64,000 nucleotides of DNA from Centropus unirufus (GCA_013397695.1 VYZI01000677.1:59548-123547), one strand, 5' to 3'; positions 25,401-35,352 are shown, numbered from the stretch's first letter. The notes: generated by a model from the sequence alone, not told the origin. Translations and numbers: made by a program.

Positions 25401-27021
25401 TCCAGCCTGTTTCCAACAATGCCACGGCACAATTTCTGGAAGGTGAAACCTTTGGTGAAGTCATTATGTGCCAAGTATGGAGTCCAGTATGAAGAGAAAC
25501 CTCTTGGAAAAGCATTCGTAGACATTGTTGGGTAAGGTCCTTTCAATTCATTGTTACAGGAACAACCGAACTTTGCTAACAAAGAGAATTCAGGATGCGA
25601 TCGACCTTTCAAATACTACGCTGCTATGTTGTAAGCTGGTGTCACTAGATTAATTACCTTCGTATCATAGTCCAAGCCCCATATTGCCTGCACCAATGAT
25701 GACCCTCAGCAGAAATGACACAGCTCCATGGATTTAGTGGACCAACCCCACGTGACAACAGCAGGGAAGCTGCTTCACGACATCATAGGCGAAGAAACAA
25801 CTGTCCCCTAGAGCAGCTTCTGCAATCAGAGCACTTCTACCCAAGCACTGAAGTACTTAGGGAACATTTAGATGGGTACTAACCTGATCTAATCGGAATC
25901 TTTTTAACATGCTGTATTCAATAATACCTTTTCTAGGTGCTATTCTGACAGCTGGTGATACTTGTTTTCAGCCTGAGCAGACCTCCAGGCTGCAAGTTGA
26001 GATGAATCAAAGGGGAATGAGTCAGGTTACAGCCCATGCTGTTTCCCATTCGAGCCGTGCCAGCAGCAAAGGGCTATTCCTTATAGGCAGAGTTGTCTAA
26101 CAGTCCTTGTCAGGCAGACTCTGTGCTAATGTTTCCATCTCAGTTACTCTAAGAGGAATAATTCATGACAAGGAACACGAGAAAGCATTCTGCAGTGCAG
26201 GGATCTCCACTTTCAAACCATTCTAAGCAAACGGCAATTAAAGCAGATTGGCCCCAACATGCAGAAGGGCTGAACACTCATTCAAAAACTCCTTTGGTCC
26301 TCTCAATCGGTTAGGAAAAGGCATGCAACACTGAGACTGGCACCCCACAGCACAGTGCCCACAAGTTCTTCAGAAACCATCTCAGCAAGTACTTACCATG
26401 CCGATAGATGGATCATCTCCCATAAACCATATAAAGGCTACATTTCCAGCCTTCAGACTGCGTCTATTTGTTGGAGGAATTTTGAGCCCAAACCAGCTCA
26501 GATCTGTCACATAGAGTTTGTGGAGCTGATGCAGATGGAAAATTCTATGTGATAATTCTTGCGGGAGGTGGGGGAAACTCCTCCAGAGGTGCAATGTGGT
26601 GAGCCCAGGCAATTACGCAGGGCCAGAGGGACTAGAGATAACACAGTGGGCATCAGGTGAAGCTCACTGAGTCTCAAACTGGTCACTTTGGGGCCCTAAA
26701 GAGCAAAATAGGCATCTCTTCACGCTGTGTCTGCTGTACTGGGGAATGGCATTTAGTGCCATAGAATAACAGAATCATAGAATGGTTTGGGTTGGGAGGA
26801 ACTTGAAAGCCCATCAACTTCCCACGCCTTGAACACCTCCAGGGATGGGGCATCTATGGCTTCTCTGGGCAAGGAATGTGTCCTAAAGGATTCATATTTA
26901 AATTCAGTTAGAAAGAACAGAGGGAAGATTCAGGTGTCAAGCAAACGTCTCTTCATTTTCTTTCCCCAGGTCCCTCAAGAAATCTGGAGATCTATGGCTG
27001 GATGCTTACCTCCATAAGTGA
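10258..27021 (+). CDS. FADS2: Acyl-CoA (delta-6 type) fatty acid desaturase 2, whole gene, 12 coding exons
   Basis: This is a front-end desaturase of the ER membrane. Family knowledge: it inserts a double bond (delta-6, also delta-8) into C18-C24 acyl-CoAs, the first step toward arachidonate, EPA and DHA, taking electrons from its fused cytochrome b5 domain. The spliced frame is 1335 bases, 444 residues, matching the human protein length. Seen in order: cytochrome b5 domain with HPGG at residues 53-56, histidine boxes HDFGH (180-184), HFQHH (217-221) and QIEHH (382-386), hydrophobic segments around 127-171, 266-285 and 296-327, and the C-terminal WLDAYLHK. The start is the first in-frame ATG (10258). 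Every intron is GT-AG, and internal exon sizes agree with those I recall for mammalian FADS2. The sequence around QPVEYGKKKLKYLPYNHQHE resembles FADS2 more than FADS1 or FADS3. It appears intact. One oddity is Ile at 281, where mammals have Tyr. Confidence 0.93.
12840..13130 (+). mobile_element. CR1-like LINE fragment, plus orientation
   Basis: The blocks 'ggcaatggcaggaagatgtg', 'gtggtggagcactggaacac' and 'gttggactcaatgatccttg' are a CR1-related consensus in sense orientation. A second copy of the same type lies at 38290-38820. Confidence 0.8.
13858..14150 (-). mobile_element. CR1 LINE 3' fragment
   Basis: The blocks 'cactggatcaggttgctcaa', 'ctctgggcaacctgtgcc' and 'tttcagcttaaaactc' are seen. 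It is antisense to FADS2 in intron 1. Confidence 0.9.
14677..14787 (+). CDS. FADS2: FADS2 coding exon 2 (residues 70-106)
   Basis: The 111-base exon after a CTCCAG acceptor encodes DAFQAFHINPTLVQKF through PSQDRDKN, and the donor is GTAAGT. It completes the cytochrome b5 fold. Confidence 0.95.
15825..15995 (+). mobile_element. CR1 LINE 3' fragment
   Basis: It reads 'gtattggaagaggctgccca' and later 'ggtcttttccaatcttaatg', the sense 3' end of CR1. It lies in FADS2 intron 2, just before exon 3. Confidence 0.8.
16053..16250 (+). CDS. FADS2: FADS2 coding exon 3 (residues 107-172)
   Basis: The 198-base exon encodes SQLVEDFRTLRKTAEDMN followed by two hydrophobic stretches that form the first membrane-spanning hairpin. 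The acceptor is TTTTGCAG and the donor is GTGAGA. Confidence 0.95.
16678..16779 (+). CDS. FADS2: FADS2 coding exon 4 (residues 173-206)
   Basis: The 102-base exon carries histidine box I, HDFGH at 180-184, in the context AGWLQHDFGHLSVFK. The donor is GTAAAG. Confidence 0.95.
16905..16975 (+). mobile_element. CR1 3' terminal remnant
   Basis: It reads 'ttggacttgatgatcttaaa' then 'ggtcttttccaaccttaacc', a short sense CR1 tail in intron 4. Confidence 0.8.
17370..17440 (+). mobile_element. CR1 3' terminal remnant
   Basis: It reads 'ggttggacttgatcctaagg' then 'gtcttttccaacctagatga', a second short sense CR1 tail in intron 4. Confidence 0.75.
17749..17874 (+). CDS. FADS2: FADS2 coding exon 5 (residues 207-248)
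   Basis: The 126-base exon carries histidine box II, HFQHH at 217-221, followed by AKPNIFKKDPDVNMLHIF and ending GDTQPVE. The end of this exon differs between FADS paralogues; here it is FADS2-like. The donor is GTAAGG. Confidence 0.95.
17875..20456 (+). other. FADS2: FADS2 intron 5
   Basis: This 2.6-kb intron contains one old CR1 fragment (18955-19100) and no recognisable exon. Confidence 0.85.
18955..19100 (-). mobile_element. CR1 LINE 3' fragment, old subfamily
   Basis: The sequence 'gtagaatcattaaggttgga' with 'cagcccaaccccaccgtgcc' and 'agggatggtggctccacc' is the same subfamily as the copies near 692 and 2213. Confidence 0.85.
20457..20517 (+). CDS. FADS2: FADS2 coding exon 6 (residues 249-268, codon 269 split)
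   Basis: The 61-base exon encodes YGKKKLKYLPYNHQHEYFFL. It ends one base into the next codon at donor GTGAGT. Confidence 0.95.
21028..21104 (+). CDS. FADS2: FADS2 coding exon 7 (residues 269-294)
   Basis: The 77-base exon encodes IFPPLLIPVYFQIQIISTMI then KRRFWA. Residues 279-282 are FQIQ; in mammalian FADS2 as I recall it the third position is Tyr. The donor is GTGAGT. Confidence 0.94.
21301..21398 (+). CDS. FADS2: FADS2 coding exon 8 (residues 295-326, codon 327 split)
   Basis: The 98-base exon encodes DLAWAISYYMRYFITYIPFY and a hydrophobic stretch ending TFV plus the first two bases of Arg. The donor is GTAGGA. Confidence 0.94.
21399..22711 (+). other. FADS2: FADS2 intron 8
   Basis: This intron has a poly-T run at about 21969-21981. 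A 139-codon open frame at 22006-22425 (+) has no recognisable family and no splice signals. Confidence 0.8.
22712..22808 (+). CDS. FADS2: FADS2 coding exon 9 (residues 328-359)
   Basis: The 97-base exon encodes FLESHWFVWVTQMNHIPMEI then DGEKHRDWLSSQ. The WVTQMNHI block is typical of vertebrate FADS enzymes. The acceptor is the weaker TTTTGAAG, which joins AG|G to restore Arg327. The donor is GTAACA. Confidence 0.94.
22809..24223 (+). other. FADS2: FADS2 intron 9
   Basis: This is a 1.4-kb intron with no recognisable repeat family or exon. Splice signals are normal. Confidence 0.85.
24224..24303 (+). CDS. FADS2: FADS2 coding exon 10 (residues 360-385, codon 386 split)
   Basis: The 80-base exon encodes VAATCNIEQSFFNDWFTGHL then NFQIEH and two bases of the next His. 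Histidine box III is split across this intron. Gln382 replaces the first His of the box, the hallmark of front-end desaturases. Confidence 0.95.
24553..24860 (-). mobile_element. CR1 LINE 3' fragment
   Basis: It starts 'catagaatggtttgggttgg' and contains 'ccatccagcctggccttgaa' and 'ctcatctcaatctcccctc'. It is one of the better preserved copies and is antisense in FADS2 intron 10. Confidence 0.93.
25406..25531 (+). CDS. FADS2: FADS2 coding exon 11 (residues 386-427, codon 428 split)
   Basis: The 126-base exon completes QIEHH and continues LFPTMPRHNFWKVKPLVKSL through KAFVDIV. The acceptor is TATTCCAG and the donor is GTAAGG. Confidence 0.95.
25532..26969 (+). other. FADS2: FADS2 intron 11
   Basis: This is a 1.4-kb intron with a single internally deleted CR1 remnant close to its 3' end and nothing else recognised. 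Confidence 0.85.
26768..26880 (-). mobile_element. CR1 3' fragment with internal deletion
   Basis: The tail 'cagaatcatagaatggtttg' jumps from 'cccatcaacttcc' straight to 'cacgccttgaacacctcc'. The intervening part of the consensus is missing. Confidence 0.82.
26970..27021 (+). CDS. FADS2: FADS2 coding exon 12 and stop (residues 428-444)
   Basis: After a TTTCCCCAG acceptor the exon encodes the end of GSLKKSGDLWLDAYLHK and TGA at 27019-27021. The C-terminus is almost invariant in vertebrate FADS2. Confidence 0.95.
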
Positions 27022-27053
27022 ACATGAGTCTTAAGGGGGCGGTGTGAGTGCCA

Positions 27054-27081
27054 GGGAGGGATGGGAGGGTGCGTGGGGGGG
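27054..27081 (+). promoter_or_regulatory. G-quadruplex-like motif in FADS2 3' UTR
   Basis: Five G-runs of at least three lie within 28 bases, with loops of 1, 2, 1 and 5 bases, beginning 33 bases after the stop codon on the sense strand. A second G-rich run follows at 27140-27158. Confidence 0.6.
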
Positions 27082-29592
27082 AAAAATCACACCTGTGTCT
27101 TTTACTCTCAGCTTTCAGTCTATAGCCACGTGCACAGTCGGAGGTGGGGGTGGGGGGGTCCTGTCTTGTGAACTGCTACGGGCTCAGGCAACCTGTGTAA
27201 TCCAGACAGATTTCAAATGTGCTTCGGAGGATGAAAAGTGATGCCAGTATTGCACAAAAGGGAAGGTTGGGAGAGGATGGAGAGGAGCAGTGTTTAAAAA
27301 AAAAAAGGGGGCATTAATATCCCACCTTGACCTTCTCATCACAAGATTCTACCTAAACCCCACAAGACCCCGATTCACAGACACAAAAAGCTTGTCAGGC
27401 TTCAGTGAGTGTTTCCAATCCAAGGACTTGCCAGTCAGCTTACTCCTCTTTCCCGTATTTGTGTAAAAGAGGAACTCGGCACCGAGTTTCATTTTCTTAT
27501 CAAGGAAAAAACAATGTGATCCATGAAGCCCATCACACCAAGGAGCTCGGGTGGGATGCGATGCCCATCAGCTCTGCCTGCATGGATCTCACCCCCCTGG
27601 GTCTGGCAGCTTCTGTATCATCAGCCCTGCCCAGAGCTTCGCTCTCTTCGACTCCCTCCTTCCTCTCCCTTTCTTTTTCTAATCCTAGCCTCACTTTAGC
27701 AAAAGCTGTGACCCTGCACAACTAATGCCTCCCCCCCCACTCAGCGGGGTTAACATAGCTGTATTTTTCTAACTAGTCCCTATTTCCAGGGGTCTGTGGA
27801 AGATCTTTAGGCTTAATCAGCAAAATATCTCCTTTAGGAGAGGATTTGTTTTCTCTTTAATGAGCAACAGGTCTGGCGTAGCGTTATGGTTGTCAGTAGA
27901 TTACACAAAAGACCAAACCAAGTCACATAAGCAAAACTTCCTAATTGCTTGAGTGTAACCACAAATAGGCTTTTCAGTGGAGCAGTTGGGCAGCGTGCTG
28001 CAAAACCACACAGTTCTGCCTGTCTGCACATGCCTGGCAGAAACCAAGCCTCTTTCTGCTTCACAGAGGCCGGGAGCAATGGCACTGTTTACTCTTGGGA
28101 ACAATCAGCGAAGAAAATGAGTTCTCCTTGCAAAAGGGGGAGCTGCTCAACCATTTGACTTGCCCTTCCTTGGTCCTTCAGGGAGGCAGCTGAGAACAGA
28201 AGCCAGCAGGCTGTGCTGGTGATAGGAAACCTCCTCCAACTTGTCTAAAACTCTTTGTTTTCTGCCCAACGCCTAATTAGCACAACCCGTTAATGGCTTA
28301 TCAGGAGACATGGTTGAACAGCTTGCAGGTGCTTCTGTAACAGGCAACCTGAGCCCAACCAAACCAAGGGCTTTTGATTCTGTTGTAACACAACGGAAGA
28401 AACGTGCCTTTTAGTTGATGACAAAGGACCATGGTTTCCAGGGCAGTCTGCTCGAGTTATCATGCATTAACTGTGCTCAGCTCGGAAACCCGATCCTCTC
28501 TGAAATCCCTGATCCCACAAAATCAGCAAGGTTCTCCATGCACAGAGCCAACTCCAGCCACTTCAAAATGCATTCCACCACCTCCCGCCCTCTTTGGAGA
28601 ATAAGAGGAGAATGGTTCTTGCCTACAGATAGGAAATTCATAGGCAGGACTGCGACTTAAGCTATTTAGTGATACTTAAGGTTTGTAAAGGGCTTATTCT
28701 GATGTTCTTGGCCACCCCTAAGGTGACAACACCTGAATATCACTCGGAACGATGAAACGCTCTTGTCTCTGAGTTGCCTGAAGCTCAAGTAGACTTCAAG
28801 CCAATTTTATAGATGATTTGTAGTAGCATAAACAATACCATCCTTCTGGATGCTGTAAGTTCCCAGGCAGGCAGTAACGGGCTATCCTGGGATCGTGGCT
28901 GACATTGTAAAGACTGCCTTAATATGTGCATCTCTTTCTGACTCCTTGAATGTATCTCACTGTCTCTGCTCCAGCAAGGATGACCACAAGCACACAGTAG
29001 CATCAGCGGTACAATCTTTTAAATATTCAACTTATTTTCTGGCAGTTCATATTTTTTCACCCCTCCAGTTCTGATTTCCAGAGCAAACATTTCCTCAACA
29101 CAGATGCCTCTTCCTCCTTAATGCTCTCCCCTCTTCTCTCTCTCTTAACCTTTCTTCTTGAGAAACTGTTTGCTTCTTAACACCTAGAGAAACTGCAGAA
29201 AACCAGTAGCTGGGCCTAGGTAAACAGTCCTGCTTTAGCAGCTTGGCTTCCTTTTTGCCACTGAGCAGCCTACGGGAAGGACTGATGTTCTGCTACAGAC
29301 CTAATGTGCTGCCAGCACAGCAGCCTGGCCTGGAGACAGCAGCTACTACTGATGATGGCTGAAAGGACTTGAAACATGCAAGGAAAGCCACCACGCTGCA
29401 AGGATCTGCAGAAGAAAAGACCAGCTCTTAGGCAAATGGGCAAGTTTTTTCCCCCCAAGACCTTAGCAGAAGACACCAAAGGGAAGGAATGGGGCAACAG
29501 GAGAGCTGTTGATACTTCACCAGCTCTCTGCTTCTTTCAGACTCTTAAAACCATCCCTTTTCATGAAAAATATTCAGTTGCTCCAACACAGA

Positions 29593-29598
29593 AATAAA
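29593..29598 (+). terminator. Candidate FADS2 polyadenylation signal
   Basis: A canonical AATAAA is followed within 70 bases by an ATTAAA and then by T/G-rich sequence. It is the first canonical hexamer I found in the single-copy sequence after the stop codon. Confidence 0.4.
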
Positions 29599-31994
29599 AC
29601 CCGTGCAATGTTATAGTCAGAACTGATTTCCAAGTGTCATTATCCTGGTTGCTGCAAGATTAAAGAGTCTTCTTTGCACAGACAAGGTCACCAGCCCTTT
29701 GTAATGAGCAGTGTATTTTTCTTATTCATTGTACATACGCTTGTCTGGTGAAAATATAAGATGCTGGTTTCTTCTTCAGGCAATGCCTCTCTGGTGCATA
29801 TAGTTTCTTCCCCTCCCTCAAAAAAAAAAAAATAATCCCAGCTGTCTATCTTGGAATTCAAGCTGTTTTGTACTTGCCTTGATGGTTAATTTCTCCATCC
29901 TTTAACTGGAGCAGGTCTAACAGCTCCCTGACAAAGAGCCTTGGAAGTCTAGAGCAAACGGTTCTAGTGTTGAGTTGCTCTAAATTGAAGTTAGGTTTAC
30001 CGGAGATGTTCCAGAAGTGTCGGTCCAACTGCACACTTTGGTGGATATAACGTTCCCATGACCTTGCTTGGCTTTCTCTCCAGGCTGGGCAAAATGCAGG
30101 ATCGATGACAGATGGGCATCCCTTTGCAGGTTACAATTAGCCATCAAAATAGATCAACCATGGACATTTAAATACAGTTTTACCCAGCTTTCTGAGGACC
30201 ATAACCAACTAGTTTCTCTGAGAATAATGAGGTGAAACCTTGTATGCTTTCTCTCTTGATAAAGGTCATTCATTCACTCTGTTATGAGACAGAAACACAC
30301 AAAAAAAACCTGTAAAACATGCTGGGAGCCTGCCAGGGTTTATTTAACCCAGCTAAACCGCATCACTGGCTACATGAGCTCTTGGCAACGGAAGGAGGCC
30401 ACAAGTTGGAAACACAGGCATTGTTTCAGGGCAGATGATGAAAAAATAGGTAGGAAAGAGCTGGCTTTGCTTCTCTTCAATCAGTTGTTAGCGGGGACTG
30501 GAGTAGAAGCTGGAGGACCAGGATGGTCAAAGGCAGGGAAAGGCATCAACTGAGGCAAGTGCAGCAAAGGCAAGAGAAGCCTCCAGGCAGGAGAGAGATG
30601 AGCACGTGTTTTGGGAGAAGAAGAGAGAAGGGAGGCATGTGGGATGGGAAGGGATGCAGGACAGAGTGGGGGAAAAAAATACAGCAGGGTGGAGAGACAA
30701 CAAAAAGTGACTTGGAATCGGGTGCCCATTCCTCACTGGTGTCTGCCTGGAGAACAGCCCATGCTGGAGACATGAGGGAATAAAGGGCAGAGGACAGGCT
30801 TGAAAGAGGTGGCAGAGGCTGGCAACGTCACAGATGTGTCATGGTGAGATGGATCTAATGTTGAGCCCAGCCTCTCCCAGCAGGGCCAGTGCAGGGGTTA
30901 CACACCCCATGCCCTTCAATAGAGCGTTTCAGTCCCCCACGAAGCATGTACCTCTCCTGCACTCTGGGGAAAGTAGGTTAAAGCTGTGGCTTAGACCTTC
31001 AGCAACAAAAATTAACTCCACTGAAGGCCATGGGTCCATGCCAGCTTTGTGAAGTAACATGAAACCTAGCCCCATGCTTCCAGGCAGAGACACAATGGGA
31101 ATCAGGGCATTTGGGTGGAGATTTCTTCCTTCGAGCATGGTTTTGAGGAGTGTAAGATTCCAACTGGTTACTAGAACAGGGCTTGGAAGGCTCAGAGCAC
31201 CAGCAGAACCTCATCAAGGTGTGTCTCCAGGCTCCACCACTCCTTGCTAGAGGGGCTGATCACACTGACTGAATGTTAGATCTTCCTTAGGGCAAAGACG
31301 TCCTTTCTGTAACAAGCTGCCATGTCCTAGCCATGGTCTCTTCTAGTTGAGGCTTTCCTATGAAAACCTTCCTAACAAAGCCCTAACATTTCAAATGTCT
31401 TCTAGAAGTTGTTAAAACTTCAAACCCACATTCCTTATAGGACAACTCTGGATTATTTAATTCTTTAAAAAACAAAGTATTTCAGTAACTCAGAAAGAAC
31501 TTTTTTTTTTCATTGTGTATTCTACCACTCAATAAAATCGTAACTATTTGTTGACCATATAAAAATGCTTTTTGTGGTTTTTCCAGTTGTATCCAGAGTC
31601 ACTGCAGTGCTCAAAGAATCTGTTTCTCTTGGGGAACCTTGTGCAATACCAACCCACTAGGAGACAGCATGGAGAAGCCAACTAAGCTAGTGAGGACAGT
31701 TTTAGGGAGTGAATCATCCAAGTCTGGCTCTAAGATTGAGAACATATTCTCAAATTCAGAATTCTTAAAGAGTCAGGGTAGGCTTTGTCATAAATGGTGA
31801 TTCAAGCCTGAGTTTCAGCTTTAGTCTTATAATCACTCTTTTTATCAGTTCAAAATCAATCCCAGATCAAGATCTGTAAGAAAAATGTGGAAGCAAACTC
31901 TAGAAAAGGACTTTGGATCAGATGTGCTGATTATGGCTTCCCTTGTCTTCCCTAATTATGCTTTTATAGAGGAGTTGTTAGCTAGTGAGTGTGG

Positions 31995-32218
31995 AAAATA
32001 AGTTTTCTGGAGCATCTCTGCTATGAGGACAGACTGAGAGAGCTGGGATTGTTTAGGCTGGGACTGAGAGAGCCGGAGAGGACCCTGTGGGAGACCATAT
32101 AATGCCCTTCCAGTACCTGGAGGAGGCTACAAGAAAGCTGGTGAAGGACTTTTTCCAAGGGCCCATAGAGATAGGATGAGGGGAAATGGCTACAAATTGG
32201 AGAGGGAAAGATTTAGAC
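31995..32218 (+). mobile_element. CR1 LINE fragment running into assembly gap
   Basis: The blocks 'gaggacagactgagagagct', 'ccagtacctggaggaggcta' and 'gataggatgaggggaaatgg' are sense CR1. The copy is cut by the gap at 32219. Confidence 0.88.
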
Positions 32219-32683
32219 NNNNNNNNNNNNNNNNNNNNNNNNNNNNNNNNNNNNNNNNNNNNNNNNNNNNNNNNNNNNNNNNNNNNNNNNNNNNNNNNNN
32301 NNNNNNNNNNNNNNNNNNNNNNNNNNNNNNNNNNNNNNNNNNNNNNNNNNNNNNNNNNNNNNNNNNNNNNNNNNNNNNNNNNNNNNNNNNNNNNNNNNNN
32401 NNNNNNNNNNNNNNNNNNNNNNNNNNNNNNNNNNNNNNNNNNNNNNNNNNNNNNNNNNNNNNNNNNNNNNNNNNNNNNNNNNNNNNNNNNNNNNNNNNNN
32501 NNNNNNNNNNNNNNNNNNNNNNNNNNNNNNNNNNNNNNNNNNNNNNNNNNNNNNNNNNNNNNNNNNNNNNNNNNNNNNNNNNNNNNNNNNNNNNNNNNNN
32601 NNNNNNNNNNNNNNNNNNNNNNNNNNNNNNNNNNNNNNNNNNNNNNNNNNNNNNNNNNNNNNNNNNNNNNNNNNNNNNNNNNN
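32219..32683. other. Assembly gap (465 N)
   Basis: Unknown bases begin inside a CR1 element. Confidence 1.
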
Positions 32684-33245
32684 ACTTATCTAAAACTCAA
32701 TTTTCTGCCTGTTCTTGGATCATCCAGAGGTGTGGGAAGCAGCTTGCAGCAGCTTTTCTAACCAACAGCTTCCTCCAATGCTTCAGTGGGTTTTAGGTCA
32801 ACACCTTCAGTGGGCTTTAGGTCACCACCACCAATGAACTGTGAGACTGGTTTTGCAAATAAACCCTTTTGAACAGCATCAGCAGACACAGGAACACACA
32901 ACTACGGCCAGAGGCAGAGTAGGAAGTGCATAGGCTGTCCTGGGTCAGGCGACGAAACGATAGCCAGGGAAAGCCAGTCTATGGTTATCTCTTACCTTAA
33001 ATCAATACTACAGTGTTCCAGAGTACACATTAATTGCTTCATAGGTAAACTCATTCTGCACAGAGAAGTCATAGAACTCAGACCTGAAAGTGGTGCTGCC
33101 TTGACCCATTATTAGGACTTTTATCTGACCCTAAAATAAACATATTTCCCTAATACAAACACAGGGAGCCCTTACACAAAGATAAACCGTTACCAATTGA
33201 TATATCACCTGGCTTTCTTCCCTGGAAGAGGACAACTCTTCCCAG
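32684..33245. other. Intergenic sequence, nothing recognised
   Basis: A 26-bp near-duplicate ('cttcagtgggttttaggtca' and its copy) lies at about 32780-32832, followed by a 'gcaaataaaccctttt' poly(A)-like site. No gene is recognised. Confidence 0.4.
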
Positions 33246-33855
33246 AACCTCTGTACAACCCAACACAATATGGCTTGAACCTTCGAGCATCCCAGTGCAA
33301 CATGGCTCGAAGCTCTGAGCATCCCAGTGCAAAATGGCTTGAACCTCTGCATATCAATGCAAAGTGGCTCAAAGCTCTGTGCAGCCCAACGCAACGTGGC
33401 TCGAGGCTCTGTGCAACCCAACGCAACGTGGCTCGAGGCTCTGTGCAACTCAACGCAATGAGGCTCAAGGCTCTGTGCACCTCAACGCAATGAGGCTCAA
33501 GGCTCTGCGAAACCCAACGCAACATGGCTCGAAGCTCTGCGAAACCCAAAGCAATGTGGCTCGAAGCTCTACAAAACCCAACACAACCTGGCTCGAAGCT
33601 CTGCGAAACCCAACGCAACGTGGCTCAAAGCTCTGCAAAACCCAACGCAACGTGGCTCAAATCTGTGTAAAACCCAATGCAACGTGGCTCAAAGCTGTGC
33701 AAAACCCAACGCAACGTGGCTCGAAGCTCTGCGAAACCCCACGTAACATGGCTCGAAGTTCTGCAAAACCCAACACAACGTGGCTCAAAGCTCTGCGCAA
33801 CCCAACGCAACGTGGCTTGAGGCTCAGTGCAACCCAACCCAGCACAGCTTGAACT
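33246..33855. repeat. Minisatellite, 32-bp unit, about 19 copies
   Basis: The unit reads approximately AACCCAACGCAACGTGGCTC then GAAGCTCTGCGA. The CCC of successive units in the central part lies at 33513, 33545, 33577, 33609 and 33641, an exact 32-base spacing. Outer copies are more diverged. The unit has few stop codons, so long frames appear on both strands and cycle through three codon phases (32-residue super-repeat). They are not evidence of a gene. Confidence 0.95.
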
Positions 33856-34762
33856 CCAGCTCTCAACAGAAGAACATTTAGCCCTGTGCCAAGAACCAGC
33901 GTTAGAAATATCAGTGCTCAACGCTAAAATTAACTCCTTGAAATGGGAAGAGACAGCAAGCCTGGTGGCAAGGGAAAACAAGGGCTAAAATGCACTCCAG
34001 CAAAAACAAACCACAAACACCCAGCAGTGACGAACAAGAAAAGCAGAAGAACCCTCTACACAAGCCAACTCATGACGTACATAGAAAATTAAGGTTGCTT
34101 CCTGAAATACCACTGTGCAAGTTGGATGATCTTGGTTCGGATAAGTTGGCTTTCATGGCAACAAGTGCTGTGTGTGGACAGCTGTATAATATTGAACCAT
34201 AAAATTAAGATATTGCAACTTTTTACCTTCGGTCAATATCTTTTCTAGACTCAGGGAGAGAATGGGCTCTCCAACAGCCAAGTATTAGATTCAAACCCTT
34301 ATCCAGTTGCTGAATTACAGCTTTGCTCTGCATCAGTTTGCCAGTAGCACCCCAGGAAGACAAAATTGATGGTAAAAGCCTATTGTATTTTTAATATCTT
34401 AAATAATATCTTAGGACCATCATATAGGCAGGAGACTTAGACCAGATGGGTCCCAGTTAATGATTATTTCTTGTAATTGTGGTGATAGGAGATTAAAGTT
34501 TGTTCAGTTGTATGGTTAGATAATAGCGTGATTTATTAGTGTGGCTTTTGAATGAGGAGCTGGGAAGTTAATTAAATGAAGAAGTTCCAAACCAGTGGTT
34601 TAGAGATGCTGCCAATAACTGGGAGGAGGTGACTGATGGGTGATGTTGGCAGATCATTTTTGGGGTCACCAGATGGCCATCAGGCATCCTTAGAAACCTA
34701 CTCGGAGCATGCACAGAAGGTGCAAGGAATGATTTGGTATTTATTATAATTACATGTAAATA
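33856..34762. other. Intergenic sequence, nothing recognised
   Basis: No gene, RNA gene or clear repeat family is visible between the minisatellite and the next CR1 copy. Confidence 0.4.
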
Positions 34763-35285
34763 TCATAGAATCGTAAAAATCACAGAACGTTTTAGTTTTG
34801 AAGGGACCCTTAAAGCCCACCCTGTTCCACCTCCACTGCCACGGGCAGGGACATCTCCCACTGCATCAGGGGGCTCCAACCCCCACCCAACCTGGCCTTC
34901 AACACCTCCAGGGATGGGGCAGCCACCACTGCTCTGGGAAACCTGGGCCAGAGCCTCCCCACCCTCACAACAAAACATTTCTCCCCAACATCCCAGATCA
35001 ATCTCTCCTCTTTCAGCTCAAAACCCTTCCCCTTCATCCTATCCCTGCCCTCCCTGATCCAGAGCCCCTCCCCACCTTTCCTGGAGCCCCTTTCAGCTCT
35101 GGAAGCTGCTCAAAGGTCTCCCCACACCCTTCTCCACGGTCAACAGCTCCAGCTCTCCCAGCCTGGCCTCATCCAGGAGGTTCTCCAGCCCTTGGATCAT
35201 CTCCATGGCCTCCTCTGGCCTCGCTCCAATGGCTCCAGGTCCTCCCTGTGCTGAGGACTCCACAACTGAACACAGAATGTCTCTG
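34763..35285 (-). mobile_element. CR1 LINE 3' fragment
   Basis: It runs from the inverted 3' tail ('catagaatcgtaaaaatcac') through 'gcatcagggggctccaaccc' to the 'ggttctccagcccttggatc' and 'tgctgaggactccacaact' blocks. It is a longer and well-preserved copy. Confidence 0.93.
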
Positions 35286-35289
35286 CTCC

Positions 35290-35352
35290 TGCAGAGGTGT
35301 TGGACTAGATGACCTGTAAAGGTCTCTTCCAACCCAAAGCATTCTGTGATGC
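35290..35352 (+). mobile_element. Short CR1 tail in opposite orientation
   Basis: The sense CR1 end 'gttggactagatgacctgta' with 'ggtctcttccaacccaaagc' abuts the 5' side of the inverted copy at 34763-35285. Confidence 0.85.

Larger units (their letters stand above)
27022..29598 (+). other. FADS2: Probable FADS2 3' UTR
   Basis: Repeat-free sequence follows the stop codon. Candidate poly(A) signals are AATAAA at 29593-29598, ATTAAA at 29659-29664 and, more distant, AATAAA at 31531-31536. The true end is not determinable from sequence alone. No gene is seen between 29.6 and 31.9 kb. Confidence 0.5.

Noticed and set aside
33364..33852. 162-residue repetitive protein frame
   Set aside because: Explained by a 32-bp minisatellite unit lacking stop codons; equivalent frames exist on the opposite strand.
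34798..35319. Pro-rich open frames here and at 42.0, 46.2, 48.4, 57.2 and 58.0 kb
   Set aside because: All lie in CR1 3' regions and resemble one another because of the shared repeat, not because of a gene family.
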